Source: Anomaloglossus baeobatrachus (taxonomy: Eukaryota; Chordata; Amphibia; Anura; Aromobatidae). Taken from it: DNA of 64,000 bases. Position 1 is the stretch's first letter. Each line of letters begins with the position of its first letter. The position numbers and the translations under genes are program-made. Shown here one piece after another: positions 23,118-35,176 of the stretch. The DNA is taken from assembly GCF_048569485.1 (NCBI RefSeq), contig NW_027442072.1:1-64000 (forward strand). The letters run 5' to 3'. The notes under the pieces are model-generated. The model saw nothing but the letters and a program-made list of their open reading frames with translations. It was not told the DNA's origin and searched no databases.

Positions 23118-25167
23118 TACTAGCAAACACTCAGTGTACCTAGTGGCATCCTATTCGTGGCTATTGGACCTTGCTATAGTCCCACTAGTGCCAAGACATT
23201 TGCAGAGCGCATCTGCCTGCGTTGCACACTCCAACTAATTATAAGTAAGCCATTATACTAGCAAACACTCAGTGTACCTAGTGGCATCCTATACGTGGCT
23301 ATTGGACCTTGCTATAGTCCCACTAGTGCCAAGACATTTGCAGAGCGCATCTGCCTGCGTTGCACACTCCAACTAATTATAAGTAAGCCATTATACTAGC
23401 AAACACTCAGTGTACCTAGTGGCATCCTATACGTGGCTATTGGACCTTGCTATAGTCCCACTAGTGCCAAGACATTTGCAGAGCGCATCTGCCTGCGTTG
23501 CACACTCCAACTAATTATAAGTAAGCCATTATACTAGCAAACACTCAGTGTACTTAGTGGCATCCTATACGTGGCTATTGGACCTTGCTATAGTCCCACT
23601 AGTGCCAAGACATTTGCAGAGCGCATCTGCCTGCGTTGCACACTCCAACTAATTATAAGTAAGCCATTATACTAGCAAAAACTCAGTGTACCTAGTGGCA
23701 TCCTATCTGTGGCTATTGGACTTTGCTATAGTCCCACTAGTGCAAAGACATTTGCAGAGCACGTCTGCCTGCATTGCACACTCCAACTTTTTTAAACTAA
23801 GCAATTTTACTAGCAAACACTCAGTGTACCTAGTGGCATCCTATACGTGGCTATTGGACTTTGCTATAGTCCCACTAGTGCCAAGACATTTGCAGAGCGC
23901 ATCTGCCTGCGTTGCACACTCCAACTAATTATAAGTAAGCCATTATACTAGCAAACACTCAGTGTACCTAGTGGCATCCTATACGTGGCTATTGGACCTT
24001 GCTATAGTCCCACTAGTGCCAAGACATTTGCAGAGCGCATCTGCCTGCGTTGCACACTCCAACTAATTATAAGTAAGCCATTATACTAGCAAACACTCAG
24101 TGTACCTAGTGGCATCCTATACGTGGCTATTGGACTTTGCTATAGTCCCACTAGTGCCAAGACATTTGCAGAGCGCATCTGCCTGCGTTGCACACTCCAA
24201 CTAATTATAAGTAAGCCATTATACTAGCAAACACTCAGTGTACCTAGTGGCATCCTATACGTGGCTATTGGACCTTGCTATAGTCCCACTAGTGCCAAGA
24301 CATTTGCAGAGCGCATCTGCCTGCGTTGCACACTCCAACTAATTATAAGTAAGCCATTATACTAGCAAATACTCAGTGTACCTAGTGGCATCCTATCTGT
24401 GGCTATTGGACTTTGCTATAGTCCCACTAGTGCCAAGACATTTGCAGAGCGCATCTGCCTGCGTTGCACACTCCAACTAATTATAAGTAAGCCATTATAC
24501 TAGCAAACACTCAGTGTACCTAGTGGCATCCTATACGTGGCTATTGGACTTTGCTATAGTCCCACTAGTGCCAAGACATTTGCAGAGCGCATCTGCCTGC
24601 GTTGCACACTCCAACTAATTATAAGTAAGCCATTATACTAGCAAACACTCAGTGTACCTAGTGGCATCCTATACGTGGCTATTGGACTTTGCTATAGTCC
24701 CACTAGTGCCAAGACATTTGCAGAGCGCATCTGCCTGCGTTGCACACTCCAACTAATTTTAACTTAGCCATTATACTAGCAAACACTCAGTGTACCTAGT
24801 GGCATCCTATACGTGGCTATTGGACTTTGCTATAGTCCCACTAGTGCCAAGACATTTGCAGAGCGCATCTGCCTGCGTTGCACACTCCAACTAATTATAA
24901 GTAAGCCATTATACTAGCAAACACTCAGTGTACCTAGTGGCATCCTATACGTGGCTATTGGACTTTGCTATAGTCCCACTAGTGCCAAGACATTTGCAGA
25001 GCGCATCTGCCTGCGTTGCACACTCCAACTAATTTTAACTTAGCCATTATACTAGCAAACACTCAGTGTACCTAGTGGCATCCTATACGTGGCTATTGGA
25101 CTTTGCTATAGTCCCACTAGTGCCAAGACATTTGCAGAGCGCATCTGCCTGCGTTGCACACTCCAAC
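23118..25167 (+). repeat. 138-bp tandem array, left side (about 15 units)
   Basis: Unit start 'tactagcaaacactcag' recurs at 23,118, 23,256 and so on, a period of 138. Units differ at few sites (ggacc/ggact, cctatacg/cctatctg). One unit near 23,770 has the variant ending 'actttttttaaactaag'. Because 138 is divisible by three, some adjacent units stay open in one frame and give 80-codon false ORFs. Confidence 0.95.
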
Positions 25168-25393
25168 TCATTATAACTAAGTTGCATTGTCAGGGATATT
25201 TATTCTTTATTATTCTGCTGTTAATAAAGCTAGACCACCACTGCAATCTTCACCACCTCTCAATTTTTACTACCACATTTTCAGTCCACAATCTTGTCGC
25301 AATCAACATGAGTGGCAAAATGACAGATGCTGGTGGAAAGGGGAAGAGGCGTGGTGGAAAAGGCAAAAAAGGTTTTGTCTGTGGGGAAAGTGG
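25168..25393 (+). repeat. Inner inverted repeat of the hAT element, left copy
   Basis: About 226 bases inverted at 28,904-29,128. It includes the presumed transposase leader and its first ~28 codons (start at 25,308), so the start of the gene is duplicated in inverted form at the other end. Confidence 0.9.
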
Positions 25394-26537
25394 CAAAGCT
25401 CCATTATCATCTGCTGAAGATAGACCATCTACCAGCAAAAGTAAGATGTCTACTACTTACCGTGGACAATCCGATGTGCTCCCTTTTTTACGGACACGAA
25501 CAACAGGAAGAAAGGTAGATGATGGGCAAAAAAGGAAAATGCTTGAATGGATCTCAAGTGGTCCAACAAGTGCCCTCTCAGCCACTTCAAGTACCGCATC
25601 CAAAAAACACCAGTCCTCTGAGTTGTCATCCCAATCACACTTGATTTCTCCCAGCTCTGACGTCTCCATCAGCCCTGCACAGTATGGTGGAACTGAGATG
25701 GCTGAGTCTGCAGAGCTGTTCAGTCACACTATAGCCTGGGAATCAGAGGTCTGCTCCCAAGCTACAGTGAGTACAGAACAGGAAATGGTCTGCAGTGATG
25801 CCCAGAACCTTTGTGACTCTGATTCAGGCCGTGAGGACCAAGTTTCTGAGCATAATGTTGACCCTTTGTCACAAACTGTAACACCTGTGGTTATAGACAA
25901 TGAGGAACATACTGATGAAGATGAGACGCAGATACCCGATTGGGATGACAACTTAAATATTCGGTCAGGGCAAGAAGAGGCTCGGTCTGAGGGGGAGGGG
26001 AGTGCAAACACAACAATTGATGATGAAGTTCTAGATCCCACCTACTGTCAACCCCCAGTCAGGCACTCGAGGAGGTCAACAGAGGCGGTGGAGGAGGATG
26101 CAACCGACGACGAAGTTACCTTGCGCCTTCCTGGACAGAGTCGGAGCACTGGTAGCACGTCTACAACTGCATCCTCAGCCACCACTCTGCCTATGAGCAT
26201 TATTCGGGGTGGATCAACAGGTCGCATGGCCTCTAAGCCTTGCCTAGCCTGGTCCTTTTTTGACATAGAAAAAGATCGCCCAAATCATGTGATATGTAAA
26301 ATTTGTCATGATTCTCTTAGTAGAGGTCAAAACCTCAGCAGTTTGACAACTTCTTCCATGAATCGTCACATGAATAAATATCATAGGTCCCGGTGGGAAG
26401 CTCACTGTGCTGCAATGCTGCAAGAGCGAACCATCCACCGCCCGCCCCTTCCAGTGCATCCGCGCGCTCTTCATCTTCTAGGACTGTGGGGACAGCTGTC
26501 ACACCTGTTTTTCCACGCCAAACTTCCACCACTGTAA
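25308..26537 (+). CDS. hAT transposase, N-terminal part with BED zinc finger
   Basis: The likely start is ATG at 25,308 (MSGKMTDAGGKGKRR); the open frame extends further upstream only into the repeat array. Order from this start: a Lys/Gly/Arg-rich basic leader (about 1-28), a Ser/Thr-rich stretch, an acidic stretch, then a BED-type zinc finger at about residues 310-365 (KPCLAWSFFDIEKD, CKICHDSLSRG, MNRHMNKYH) that should bind the element's ends. After about 26,440 this frame loses similarity and the hAT sequence continues in the frame of the next entry, so a frameshift lies at roughly 26,430-26,460. The same layout occurs in the second hAT element at 41,904. Non-functional as it stands. Confidence 0.8.
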   Translation: MSGKMTDAGGKGKRRGGKGKKGFVCGESGKAPLSSAEDRPSTSKSKMSTTYRGQSDVLPFLRTRTTGRKVDDGQKRKMLEWISSGPTSALSATSSTASKKHQSSELSSQSHLISPSSDVSISPAQYGGTEMAESAELFSHTIAWESEVCSQATVSTEQEMVCSDAQNLCDSDSGREDQVSEHNVDPLSQTVTPVVIDNEEHTDEDETQIPDWDDNLNIRSGQEEARSEGEGSANTTIDDEVLDPTYCQPPVRHSRRSTEAVEEDATDDEVTLRLPGQSRSTGSTSTTASSATTLPMSIIRGGSTGRMASKPCLAWSFFDIEKDRPNHVICKICHDSLSRGQNLSSLTTSSMNRHMNKYHRSRWEAHCAAMLQERTIHRPPLPVHPRALHLLGLWGQLSHLFFHAKLPPL

Positions 26538-27304
26538 CCGCAACAGGCAGTTTGCTTGTAAGGTCGTCAGTTGGTTTGGAAGGGGAAACAAGTGAGTGTG
26601 TACAGCTCTCTCAGACATCGATAGCACCAACGTTGGATGAAGGCAACATCATGTCTCCGCCTGCACTTTCCTCACAAACCTGCATTTTTCCAGGGACACC
26701 CTACTCAACACCGTCTACACACAGCAGCCAGATCTCTGTCCCTCAGATGTGGTCAAATAAAAGGCCACTTCCTCCGACCCATGACAAAGCTAAGAGGTTG
26801 ACTCTATCCCTCTGTAAGCTGTTGGCTACCGAAATGCTGCCTTTCCGCCTAGTGGACACACAGGATTTTAGAGACCTTATGTCTGTCGCTGTGCCCCAGT
26901 ACCAGATGCCTAGTCGCCACTACTTCTCTAAGAAAGGTGTGCCCGTGCTACACCAGCATGTCGCACACAACATCACCGCTTCCTTGAGAAACTCTGTGTG
27001 TGAACGGGTGCATTTCACCACCGATACTTGGACCAGTAAGCATGGACAGGGACGTTACATGTCGCTGACTGGGCACTGGGTAACTATGGTGATAGATGGT
27101 GAAGGGTCTGCTGCACAAGTCTTGCCGTCCCCACGACTTGTGTGTCAATCCTCTGTCTGTCCAAGTTCCGCCACAGCTTCTGCATCCTCCACCTCATCTG
27201 GGTCCTCCACCTCCGCCCCAAGCCTGCCTGGTCAGGCCACCAGCGTTCTCACTGCGCAGAAGGAATCACGCACGCCTCATTACTATGCTGGCAGCAGAGC
27301 GTAA
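26393..27304 (+). CDS. hAT transposase, central part
   Basis: Continues the transposase in another frame. It holds a linker, then LTLSLCKLLATEMLPFRLVD...FRDLMSVAVPQYQMPSRHYF, the conserved hAT helical region, followed by VHFTTDTWTSKHG, where D of TTDTW is the first catalytic aspartate of hAT transposases. The Ser/Pro-rich end (from about 27,115) does not look like hAT and closes at a stop at 27,302, so one or more frame changes lie between 27,115 and 27,330. No promoter or start of its own is implied. Confidence 0.8.
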   Translation: MGSSLCCNAARANHPPPAPSSASARSSSSRTVGTAVTPVFPRQTSTTVTATGSLLVRSSVGLEGETSECVQLSQTSIAPTLDEGNIMSPPALSSQTCIFPGTPYSTPSTHSSQISVPQMWSNKRPLPPTHDKAKRLTLSLCKLLATEMLPFRLVDTQDFRDLMSVAVPQYQMPSRHYFSKKGVPVLHQHVAHNITASLRNSVCERVHFTTDTWTSKHGQGRYMSLTGHWVTMVIDGEGSAAQVLPSPRLVCQSSVCPSSATASASSTSSGSSTSAPSLPGQATSVLTAQKESRTPHYYAGSRA

Positions 27305-27325
27305 CGGCATCAGGCGGTCTTTAGC

Positions 27326-29044
27326 TTGACATGTCTTGGGAATAAGAGTCACACAGCTGAGGAGTTGTGGTCAGCTCTGCGGTCCGAGTTTAATAAATGG
27401 TTGTCTCCACTCAACCTGCAGCCTGGTAAGGCCGTGTGCGACAATGCTGCAAACCTGGGTGCGGCACTTCGCCTGGGCATTGTGACACACGTACCTTGTA
27501 TGGCTCACGTGTTGAACCTTGTCGTCCAGCAATTTTTAACACACTATCCCGGCCTAGATGGCCTTCTGAACAGGGCACGAAAACTGTCAGCTCACTTCCG
27601 CCGTTCAAGCGCCGCAGCAGAGCGACTTGCATCGCTCCAGAAGTCTTTCGGCCTGCCGGTTCATCGCCTGAAATGCGATGTGGCGACACGCTGGAATTCA
27701 ACTCTCCACATGTTACAGCGACTGTGGCAGCACCGCAGAGCCCTGGTGCAATACGTCATGACGTATAGCCTGGGCCAACGAGATGCAGAGGTGGGGCAGA
27801 TCACCCTGATGGAGTGGTCTCAGATCAAGGACCTATGCACCCTTCTGCACAGTTTCGACATGGCGACGAATATGTTTAGCTCTGACAATGCCATTATCAG
27901 CATGACGATTCCAGTCATTTACATGCTGGAGCACACGCTAAACACTATTCGGAGTCAGGGGGTGGGACAACATGAAGGGGAGGAACTACAGGAGGATTCA
28001 TATGCGCAAGGGACAACAACATCACCAAGGTCCAGACGTTCATCATCACCAACGCAGCAGGCATGGGACCATGGGGAACAGGGATCGACAAGGGCGCATA
28101 GTAGCAGGCGAAATGTTGAGCAAGGTGCAGGAGAACATGAAGAAATGGAGGACGAACTGTCCATGGACATGGAAGACTCAGCGGATGAGGGAGACCTTGG
28201 TCAAATTTCAGTTGAAAGAGGTTGGGGGGAGATGTCAGAGGAAGAAAGAACGGGTAGCACCTCTATGCCACAAACACAGCGTGGACTTGGTCCGCATGGC
28301 TGCGCAAGACACATGAGTGCCTTTTTGTTGCACTACCTCCAACATGACAGTCGTATTGTCAAAATTAGAAGTGATGATGACTACTGGATTGCCACACTAT
28401 TAGATCCCCGGTACAAGTCCAAATTTTGTGACATAATTCCAGCCATAGAAAGGGACGCACGTATGCAGGAGTATCAGCAGAAGCTGTTACTCGATCTTAG
28501 CTCGGCTTTTCCACCAAACAACCGTGCAGGTGCAGGGAGGGAATCTCCCAGTTGTAACTTGACAAACATGGGACGGTCTCGTCATCTTCAACAGTCTACC
28601 CGTACCAGTAGGACCGTATCTGGTGCCGGTAACAGCAATTTTATGGAATCTTTTCATAATTTTTTTAGACCCTCTTTTGCAAGGCCACCAGAGACAACAA
28701 GTCTGACACATACTCAACGGCTGGAGAGGATGATACAGGAGTATCTCCAAATGAACATCGATGCCATGGCTGTGCAACTGGAGCCTTGCTCCTTTTGGGC
28801 TTCAAACCTAGAAAAATGGCCAGAGCTCTCCAGTTACGCCTTGGAGATTTTGTCGTGTCCAGCTGCCAGCGTTGTCTCTGAACGTGTATTCAGTGCTGCT
28901 GCACTTTCCCCACAGACAAAACCTTTTTTGCCTTTTCCACCACGCCTCTTCCCCTTTCCACCAGCATCTGTCATTTTGCCACTCATGTTGATTGCGACAA
29001 GATTGTGGACTGAAAATGTGGTAGTAAAAATTGAGAGGTGGTGA
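27326..29044 (+). CDS. hAT transposase, catalytic and dimerisation part, truncated
   Basis: Contains GNKSHTAEELWS, then AVCDNAANLGAAL (second catalytic aspartate), VPCMAHVLNLVVQ, LKCDVATRWNSTLHML (the conserved RW motif), a long acidic insert and the hAT C-terminal dimerisation motif LSSYALEILSCPAASVVSER, VFSAA. The usual ~30-40 residues after VFSAA are missing. From about 28,904 the frame runs through the inverted copy of the element's own 5' end, so the last ~46 codons (ALSPQTKPFLPF...) are antisense to the leader and start codons. The protein is therefore truncated by the inner inverted repeat. Confidence 0.85.
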   Translation: MTCLGNKSHTAEELWSALRSEFNKWLSPLNLQPGKAVCDNAANLGAALRLGIVTHVPCMAHVLNLVVQQFLTHYPGLDGLLNRARKLSAHFRRSSAAAERLASLQKSFGLPVHRLKCDVATRWNSTLHMLQRLWQHRRALVQYVMTYSLGQRDAEVGQITLMEWSQIKDLCTLLHSFDMATNMFSSDNAIISMTIPVIYMLEHTLNTIRSQGVGQHEGEELQEDSYAQGTTTSPRSRRSSSPTQQAWDHGEQGSTRAHSSRRNVEQGAGEHEEMEDELSMDMEDSADEGDLGQISVERGWGEMSEEERTGSTSMPQTQRGLGPHGCARHMSAFLLHYLQHDSRIVKIRSDDDYWIATLLDPRYKSKFCDIIPAIERDARMQEYQQKLLLDLSSAFPPNNRAGAGRESPSCNLTNMGRSRHLQQSTRTSRTVSGAGNSNFMESFHNFFRPSFARPPETTSLTHTQRLERMIQEYLQMNIDAMAVQLEPCSFWASNLEKWPELSSYALEILSCPAASVVSERVFSAAALSPQTKPFLPFPPRLFPFPPASVILPLMLIATRLWTENVVVKIERW

Positions 29045-29128
29045 AGATTGCAGTGGTGGTCTAGCTTTATTAACAGCAGAATAATAAAGAATAAATATCC
29101 CTGACAATGCAACTTAGTTATAATGAGT
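28904..29128 (-). repeat. Inner inverted repeat of the hAT element, right copy
   Basis: Reverse complement of 25,168-25,393. On the minus strand it again offers MSGKMTDAGGKGKRR, followed by antisense transposase sequence. A promoter placed in this repeat would drive transcription inward from both ends. Confidence 0.88.
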
Positions 29129-30492
29129 TGGAGTGTGCAACGCAGGCAGATGCGCTCTGCAAATGTCTTGGCACTAGTGGGACTATAGCAAAGTCCAATA
29201 GCCACGTATAGGATGCCACTAGGTACACTGAGTGTTTGCTAGTATAATGGCTAAGTTAAAATTAGTTGGAGTGTGCAACGCAGGCAGATGCGCTCTGCAA
29301 ATGTCTTGGCACTAGTGGGACTATAGCAAAGTCCAATAGCCACGTATAGGATGCCACTAGGTACACTGAGTGTTTGCTAGTATAATGGCTTACTTATAAT
29401 TAGTTGGAGTGGGCAACGCAGGCAGATGCGCTCTGCAAATGTCTTGGCACTAGTGGGACTATAGCAAAGTCCAATAGCCACGTATAGGATGCCACTAGGT
29501 ACACTGAGTGTTTGCTAGTATAATGGCTAAGTTAAAATTAGTTGGAGTGTGCAACGCAGGCAGATGCGCTCTGCAAATGTCTTGGCACTAGTGGGACTAT
29601 AGCAAAGTCCAATAGCCACGTATAGGATGCCACTAGGTACACTGAGTGTTTGCTAGTATAATGGCTTACTTATAATTAGTTGGAGTGTGCAACGCAGGCA
29701 GATGCGCTCTGCAAATGTCTTGGCACTAGTGGGACTATAGCAAAGTCCAATAGCCACGTATAGGATGCCACTAGGTACACTGAGTGTTTGCTAGTATAAT
29801 GGCTTACTTATAATTAGTTGGAGTGTGCAACGCAGGCAGATGCGCTCTGCAAATGTCTTGGCACTAGTGGGACTATAGCAATGTCCAATAGCCACGTATA
29901 GGATGCCACTAGGTACACTGAGTGTTTGCTAGTATAATGGCTTACTTATAATTAGTTGGAGTGTGCAACGCAGGCAGATGCGCTCTGCAAATGTCTTGGC
30001 ACTAGTGGGACTATAGCAAAGTCCAATAGCCACGTATAGGATGCCACTAGGTACACTGAGTGTTTGCTAGTATAATTGCTTAGTTTAAAAAAGTTGGAGT
30101 GTGCAATGCAGGCAGACGTGCTCTGCAAATGTCTTTGCACTAGTGGGACTATAGCAAAGTCCAATAGCCACGTATAGGATGCCACTAGGTACACTGAGTG
30201 TTTGCTAGTATAATGGCTTACTTATAATTAGTTGGAGTGTGCAACGCAGGCAGATGCGCTCTGCAAATGTCTTGGCACTAGTGGGACTATAGCAAGGTCC
30301 AATAGCCACGTATAGGATGCCACTAGGTACACTGAGTGTTTGCTAGTATAATGGCTTACTTATAATTAGTTGGAGTGTGCAACGCAGGCAGATGCGCTCT
30401 GCAAATGTCTTGGCACTAGTGGGACTATAGCAAAGTCCAATAGCCACAGATAGGATGCCACTAGGTACACTGAGTGTTTGCTAGTATAATGG
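29129..30492 (-). repeat. 138-bp array, right side, segment 1 (about 10 units)
   Basis: Same unit as the left array in the opposite orientation. The last unit before the LINE carries the variant 'cacagatagg' instead of 'cacgtatagg'. Confidence 0.95.
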
Positions 30493-31520
30493 ACCTGACA
30501 TTACCTCTCTACTAACCAGAATCCCACAATGTCTGTCTGCTATTTCATCCTTCTTCTCTGTGCGATTCCTAAAACTTAACATGGACAAAACAGAATTCAT
30601 TGTCTTTCCTCCTCCTCACTCATCTCCTCCAACAAGCCTTTCCATCAAACTCGATGGTTGCTTACTCTCCCCAGTCTCACAAGCTCGTTGTCCTTGGAGT
30701 GACCCTCGACTCTGCTCTATCCTTCAAGCCACACATCCAAGCCCTCTTCACCTCATGCCGATTACAACTCAAAAACATCTCCCGGATCCGTGCTTTCCTT
30801 AACCAAGAATCATCAAAAACATTAGTGCATGCCCTCATCATCTCCCGCCTCGACTACTGCAACCTCCTGCTCTCTGGCCTCCCTTCCAACACTCTTGCAC
30901 CCCTCCAATCTATCCTAAACTCTGCGGCCCGCTTAATCCACCTCTCCCCTCACTACTCCCCAGCCTCGCCACTCTGCCAATCCCTTCACTGGCTTCCCAT
31001 CACCCAACGACTCCAGTTCAAAACACTAACTATGACATACAAAGCCATGCACAACCTGTCTCCTCCCTACATCTGTGACCTAGTCTCCCGGTACCTACCT
31101 GCACGCAACCTCAGATCCTCACAAGATCTCCTTCTCTGCTCCTCCCTTATCTCCTCTTCCCACAATCGCGTACAAGATTTCTCCCGTGCATCCCCCATAC
31201 TTTGGAATGCTCTACCTCAGCACATCAGACTCTCCCCTACCGTGGAAAGCTTCAAGAGGAACCTCAAGACCCACCTCTTCCAACAAGCCTATAACCTACA
31301 ACAGCCCTCAGTCCAGTAGACCACTGCGCAACCAGCTCTGTCCTCACCTATTGTACCATCACCCATTCCCTGTAGACTGTAAGCCCTCGCGGGCAGGGTC
31401 CTCTCTCCTCCTGTACCAGTCTGTTATGTACTGTTAATGATTGTTGTACGTATACCCTTTCACTTGTAAAGCGCCATGGAATAAATGGCGCTATAATAAT
31501 AAATAATAATAATAATAATA
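30493..31520 (+). mobile_element. L2-like LINE 3' end, copy 1
   Basis: 5'-truncated non-LTR element of about 1.03 kb. It encodes the RT C-terminal and tail region (MDKTEFIVFPPP, LGVTLDSALSFKPHIQ, SRLDYCNLLLSGLP, SLHWLPITQRLQFK, TYKAMHNLSPPYI), a pattern of L2/CR1-type LINEs, then a 3' tail with 'aaagcgccatggaataaatg' and an (ATA)n end. The open frame is shifted near 30,690 by one extra base ('cgttgtccttgg') compared with copies 2 and 3. Flanked by 'ataatgg' on both sides. Same 5' truncation point as copies 2 and 3. Confidence 0.9.
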
Positions 31521-34149
31521 ATAATGGCTTACTTATAATTAGTTGGAGTATGCAACGCAGGCAGATGCGCTCTGCAAATGTCTTGGCACTAGTGGGACTA
31601 TAGCAAGGTCCAATAGCCACGTATAGGATGCCACTAGGTACACTGAGTGTTTGCTAGTATAATGGCTTACTTATAATTAGTTGGAGTGTGCAACGCAGGC
31701 AGATGCGCTCTGCAAATGTCTTGGCACTAGTGGGACTATAGCAAGGTCCAATAGCCACGTATAGGATGCCACTAGGTACACTGAGTGTTTGCTAGTATAA
31801 TGGCTTACTTATAATTAGTTGGAGTGTGCAACGCAGGCAGATGCGCTCTGCAAATGTCTTGGCACTAGTGGGACTATAGCAAAGTCCAATAGCCACGTAT
31901 AGGATGCCACTAGGTACACTGAGTGTTTGCTAGTATAATGGCTTACTTATAATTAGTTGGAGTGTGCAACGCAGGCAGATGCGCTCTGCAAATGTCTTGG
32001 CACTAGTGGGACTATAGCAAGGTCCAATAGCCACGTATAGGATGCCACTAGGTACACTGAGTGTTTGCTAGTATAATGGCTTACTTATAATTAGTTGGAG
32101 TGTGCAACGCAGGCAGATGCGCTCTGCAAATGTCTTGGCACTAGTGGGACTATAGCAAAGTCCAATAGCCACGTATAGGATGCCACTAGGTACACTGAGT
32201 GTTTGCTAGTATAATGGTTAAGTTAAAATTAGTTGGAGTGTGCAACGCAGGCAGATGCGCTCTGTAAATGTCTTGGCACTAGTGGGACTATAGCAAAGTC
32301 CAATAGCCACGTATAGGATGCCACTAGGTACACTGAGTGTTTGCTAGTAAAATTGCTTAGTTTAAAAAAGTTGGAGTGTGCAATGCAGGCAGACGTGCTC
32401 TGCAAATGTCTTTGCACTAGTGGGACTATAGCAAAGTCCAATAGCCACGTATAGGATGCCACTAGGTACACTGAGTGTTTGCTAGTATAATGGCTTACTT
32501 ATAATTAGTTGGAGTGTGCAACGCAGGCAGATGCGCTCTGCAAATGTCTTGGCACTAGTGGGACTATAGCAAAGTCCAATAGCCACGTATAGGATGCCAC
32601 TAGGTACACTGAGTGTTTGCTAGTATAATGGCTAAGTTAAAATTAGTTGGAGTGTGCAACGCAGGCAGATGCGCTCTGCAAATGTCTTGGCACTAGTGGG
32701 ACTATAGCAAAGTCCAATAGCCACGTATAGGATGCCACTAGGTACACTGAGTGTTTGCTAGTATAATGGCTTACTTATAATTAGTTGGAGTGTGCAACGC
32801 AGGCAGATGCGCTCTGCAAATGTCTTGGCACTAGTGGGACTATAGCAAAGTCCAATAGCCACGTATAGGATGCCACTAGGTACACTGAGTGTTTGCTAGT
32901 ATAATGGCTTACTTGTAATTAGTTGGAGTGTGCAATGCAGGCAGATGCGCTCTGCAAATGTCTTGGCACTAGTGGGACTATAGCAAAGTCCAATAGCCAC
33001 AGATAGGATGCCACTAGGTACACTGAGTGTTTGCTAGTATAATGGCTTACTTATAATTAGTTGGAGTGTGCAACGCAGGCAGATGCGCTCTGCAAATGTC
33101 TTGGCACTAGTGGGACTATAGCAAGGTCCAATAGCCACGTATAGGATGCCACTAGGTACACTGAGTGTTTGCTAGTATAATGGCTTACTTATAATTAGTT
33201 GGAGTGTGCAACGCAGGCAGATGCGCTCTGCAAATGTCTTGGCACTAGTGGGACTATAGCAAAGTCCAATAGCCACGTATAGGATGCCACTAGGTACACT
33301 GAGTGTTTGCTAGTATAATGGCTTACTTATAATTAGTTGGAGTGTGCAACGCAGGCAGATGCGCTCTGCAAATGTCTTGGCACTAGTGGGACTATAGCAA
33401 GGTCCAATAGCCACGTATAGGATGCCACTAGGTACACTGAGTGTTTGCTAGTATAATGGCTTACTTATAATTAGTTGGAGTGTGCAACGCAGGCAGATGC
33501 GCTCTGCAAATGTCTTGGCACTAGTGGGACTATAGCAAAGTCCAATAGCCACGTATAGGATGCCACTAGGTACACTGAGTGTTTTCTAGTATAATGGTTA
33601 AGTTAAAATTAGTTGGAGTGTGCAACGCAGGCAGATGCGCTCTGCAAATGTCTTGGCACTTGTGGGTCTATAGCAAAGTCCAATAGCCACGTATAGGATG
33701 CCACTAGGTACACTGAGTGTTTGCTAGTAAAATTGCTTAGTTTAAAAAAGTTGGAGTGTGCAATGCAGGCAGACGTGCTCTGCAAATGTCTTTGCACTAG
33801 TGGGACTATAGCAAAGTCCAATAGCCACGTATAGGATGCCACTAGGTACACTGAGTGTTTGCTAGTATAATGGCTTACTTATAATTAGTTGGAGTGTGCA
33901 ACGCAGGCAGATGCGCTCTGCAAATGTCTTGGCACTAGTGGGACTATAGCAAGGTCCAATAGCCACGTATAGGATGCCACTAGGTACACTGAGTGTTTGC
34001 TAGTATAATGGCTTACTTATAATTAGTTGGAGTGTGCAACGCAGGCAGATGCGCTCTGCAAATGTCTTGGCACTAGTGGGACTATAGCAAAGTCCAATAG
34101 CCACAGATAGGATGCCACTAGGTACACTGAGTGTTTGCTAGTATAATGG
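31521..34149 (-). repeat. 138-bp array, right side, segment 2 (about 19 units)
   Basis: Tandem units as before. It includes several with the 'gtttaaaaaagttgg' variant junction (near 32,350 and 33,735), which recur at regular distances and suggest block duplication inside the array. Confidence 0.95.
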
Positions 34150-35176
34150 ACCTGACATTACCTCTCTACTAACCAGAATCCCACAATGTCTGTCTGCTAT
34201 TTCATCCTTCTTCTCTGTGCGATTCCTAAAACTTAACATGGACAAAACAGAATTCATTGTCTTTCCTCCTCCTCACTCATCTCCTCCAACAAGCCTTTCC
34301 ATCAAACTCGATGGTTGCTTACTCTCCCCAGTCTCACAAGCTCGTTGCCTTGGAGTGACCCTCGACTCTGCTCTATCCTTCAAGCCACACATCCAAGCCC
34401 TCTTCACCTCATGCCGATTACAACTCAAAAACATCTCCCGGATCCGTGCTTTCCTTAACCAAGAATCAGCAAAAACATTAGTGCATGCCCTCATCATCTC
34501 CCGCCTCGACTACTGCAACCTCCTGCTCTCTGGCCTCCCTTCCAACACTCTTGCACCCCTCCAATCTATCCTAAACTCTGCGGCCCGCTTAATCCACCTC
34601 TCCCCTCGCTACTCCCCAGCCTCGCCACTCTGCCAATCCCTTCACTGGCTTCCCATCACCCAACGACTCCAGTTCAAAACACTAACCATGACATACAAAG
34701 CCATGCACAACCTGTCTCCTCCCTACATCTGTGACCTAGTCTCCCGGTACCTACCTGCACGCAACCTCAGATCCTCACAAGATCTCCTTCTCTGCTCCTC
34801 CCTTATCTCCTCTTCCCACAATCGCGTACAAGATTTCTCCCGTGCATCCCCCATACTTTGGAATGCTCTACCTCAGCACATCAGACTCTCCCCTACCGTG
34901 GAAAGCTTCAAGAGGAACCTCAAGACCCACCTCTTCCAACAAGCCTATAACCTACAACAGCCCTCAGTCCAGTAGACCACTGCGCAACCAGCTCTGTCCT
35001 CACCTATTGTACCATCACCCATTCCCTGTAGACTGTAAGCCCTCGCGGGCAGGGTCCTCTCTCCTCCTGTACCAGTCTGTTATGTACTGTTAATGATTGT
35101 TGTACGTATACCCTTTCACTTGTAAAGCGCCATGGAATAAATGGCGCTATAATAATAAATAATAATAATAATAATA
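34150..35176 (+). mobile_element. L2-like LINE 3' end, copy 2
   Basis: Nearly identical to copy 1 but with the frame open (34,217-34,975, 252 codons). It carries the RT C-terminal motifs LGVTLDSALSFKPHIQ, SRLDYCNLLLSGLP, LHWLPITQRL and WNALPQHIR. The start shown is only the first ATG after a 5' truncation, not a real gene start. The 3' tail and (AAT)n end are the same. The flanking array unit has the same 'cacagatagg' variant as in copies 1 and 3. Confidence 0.9.
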
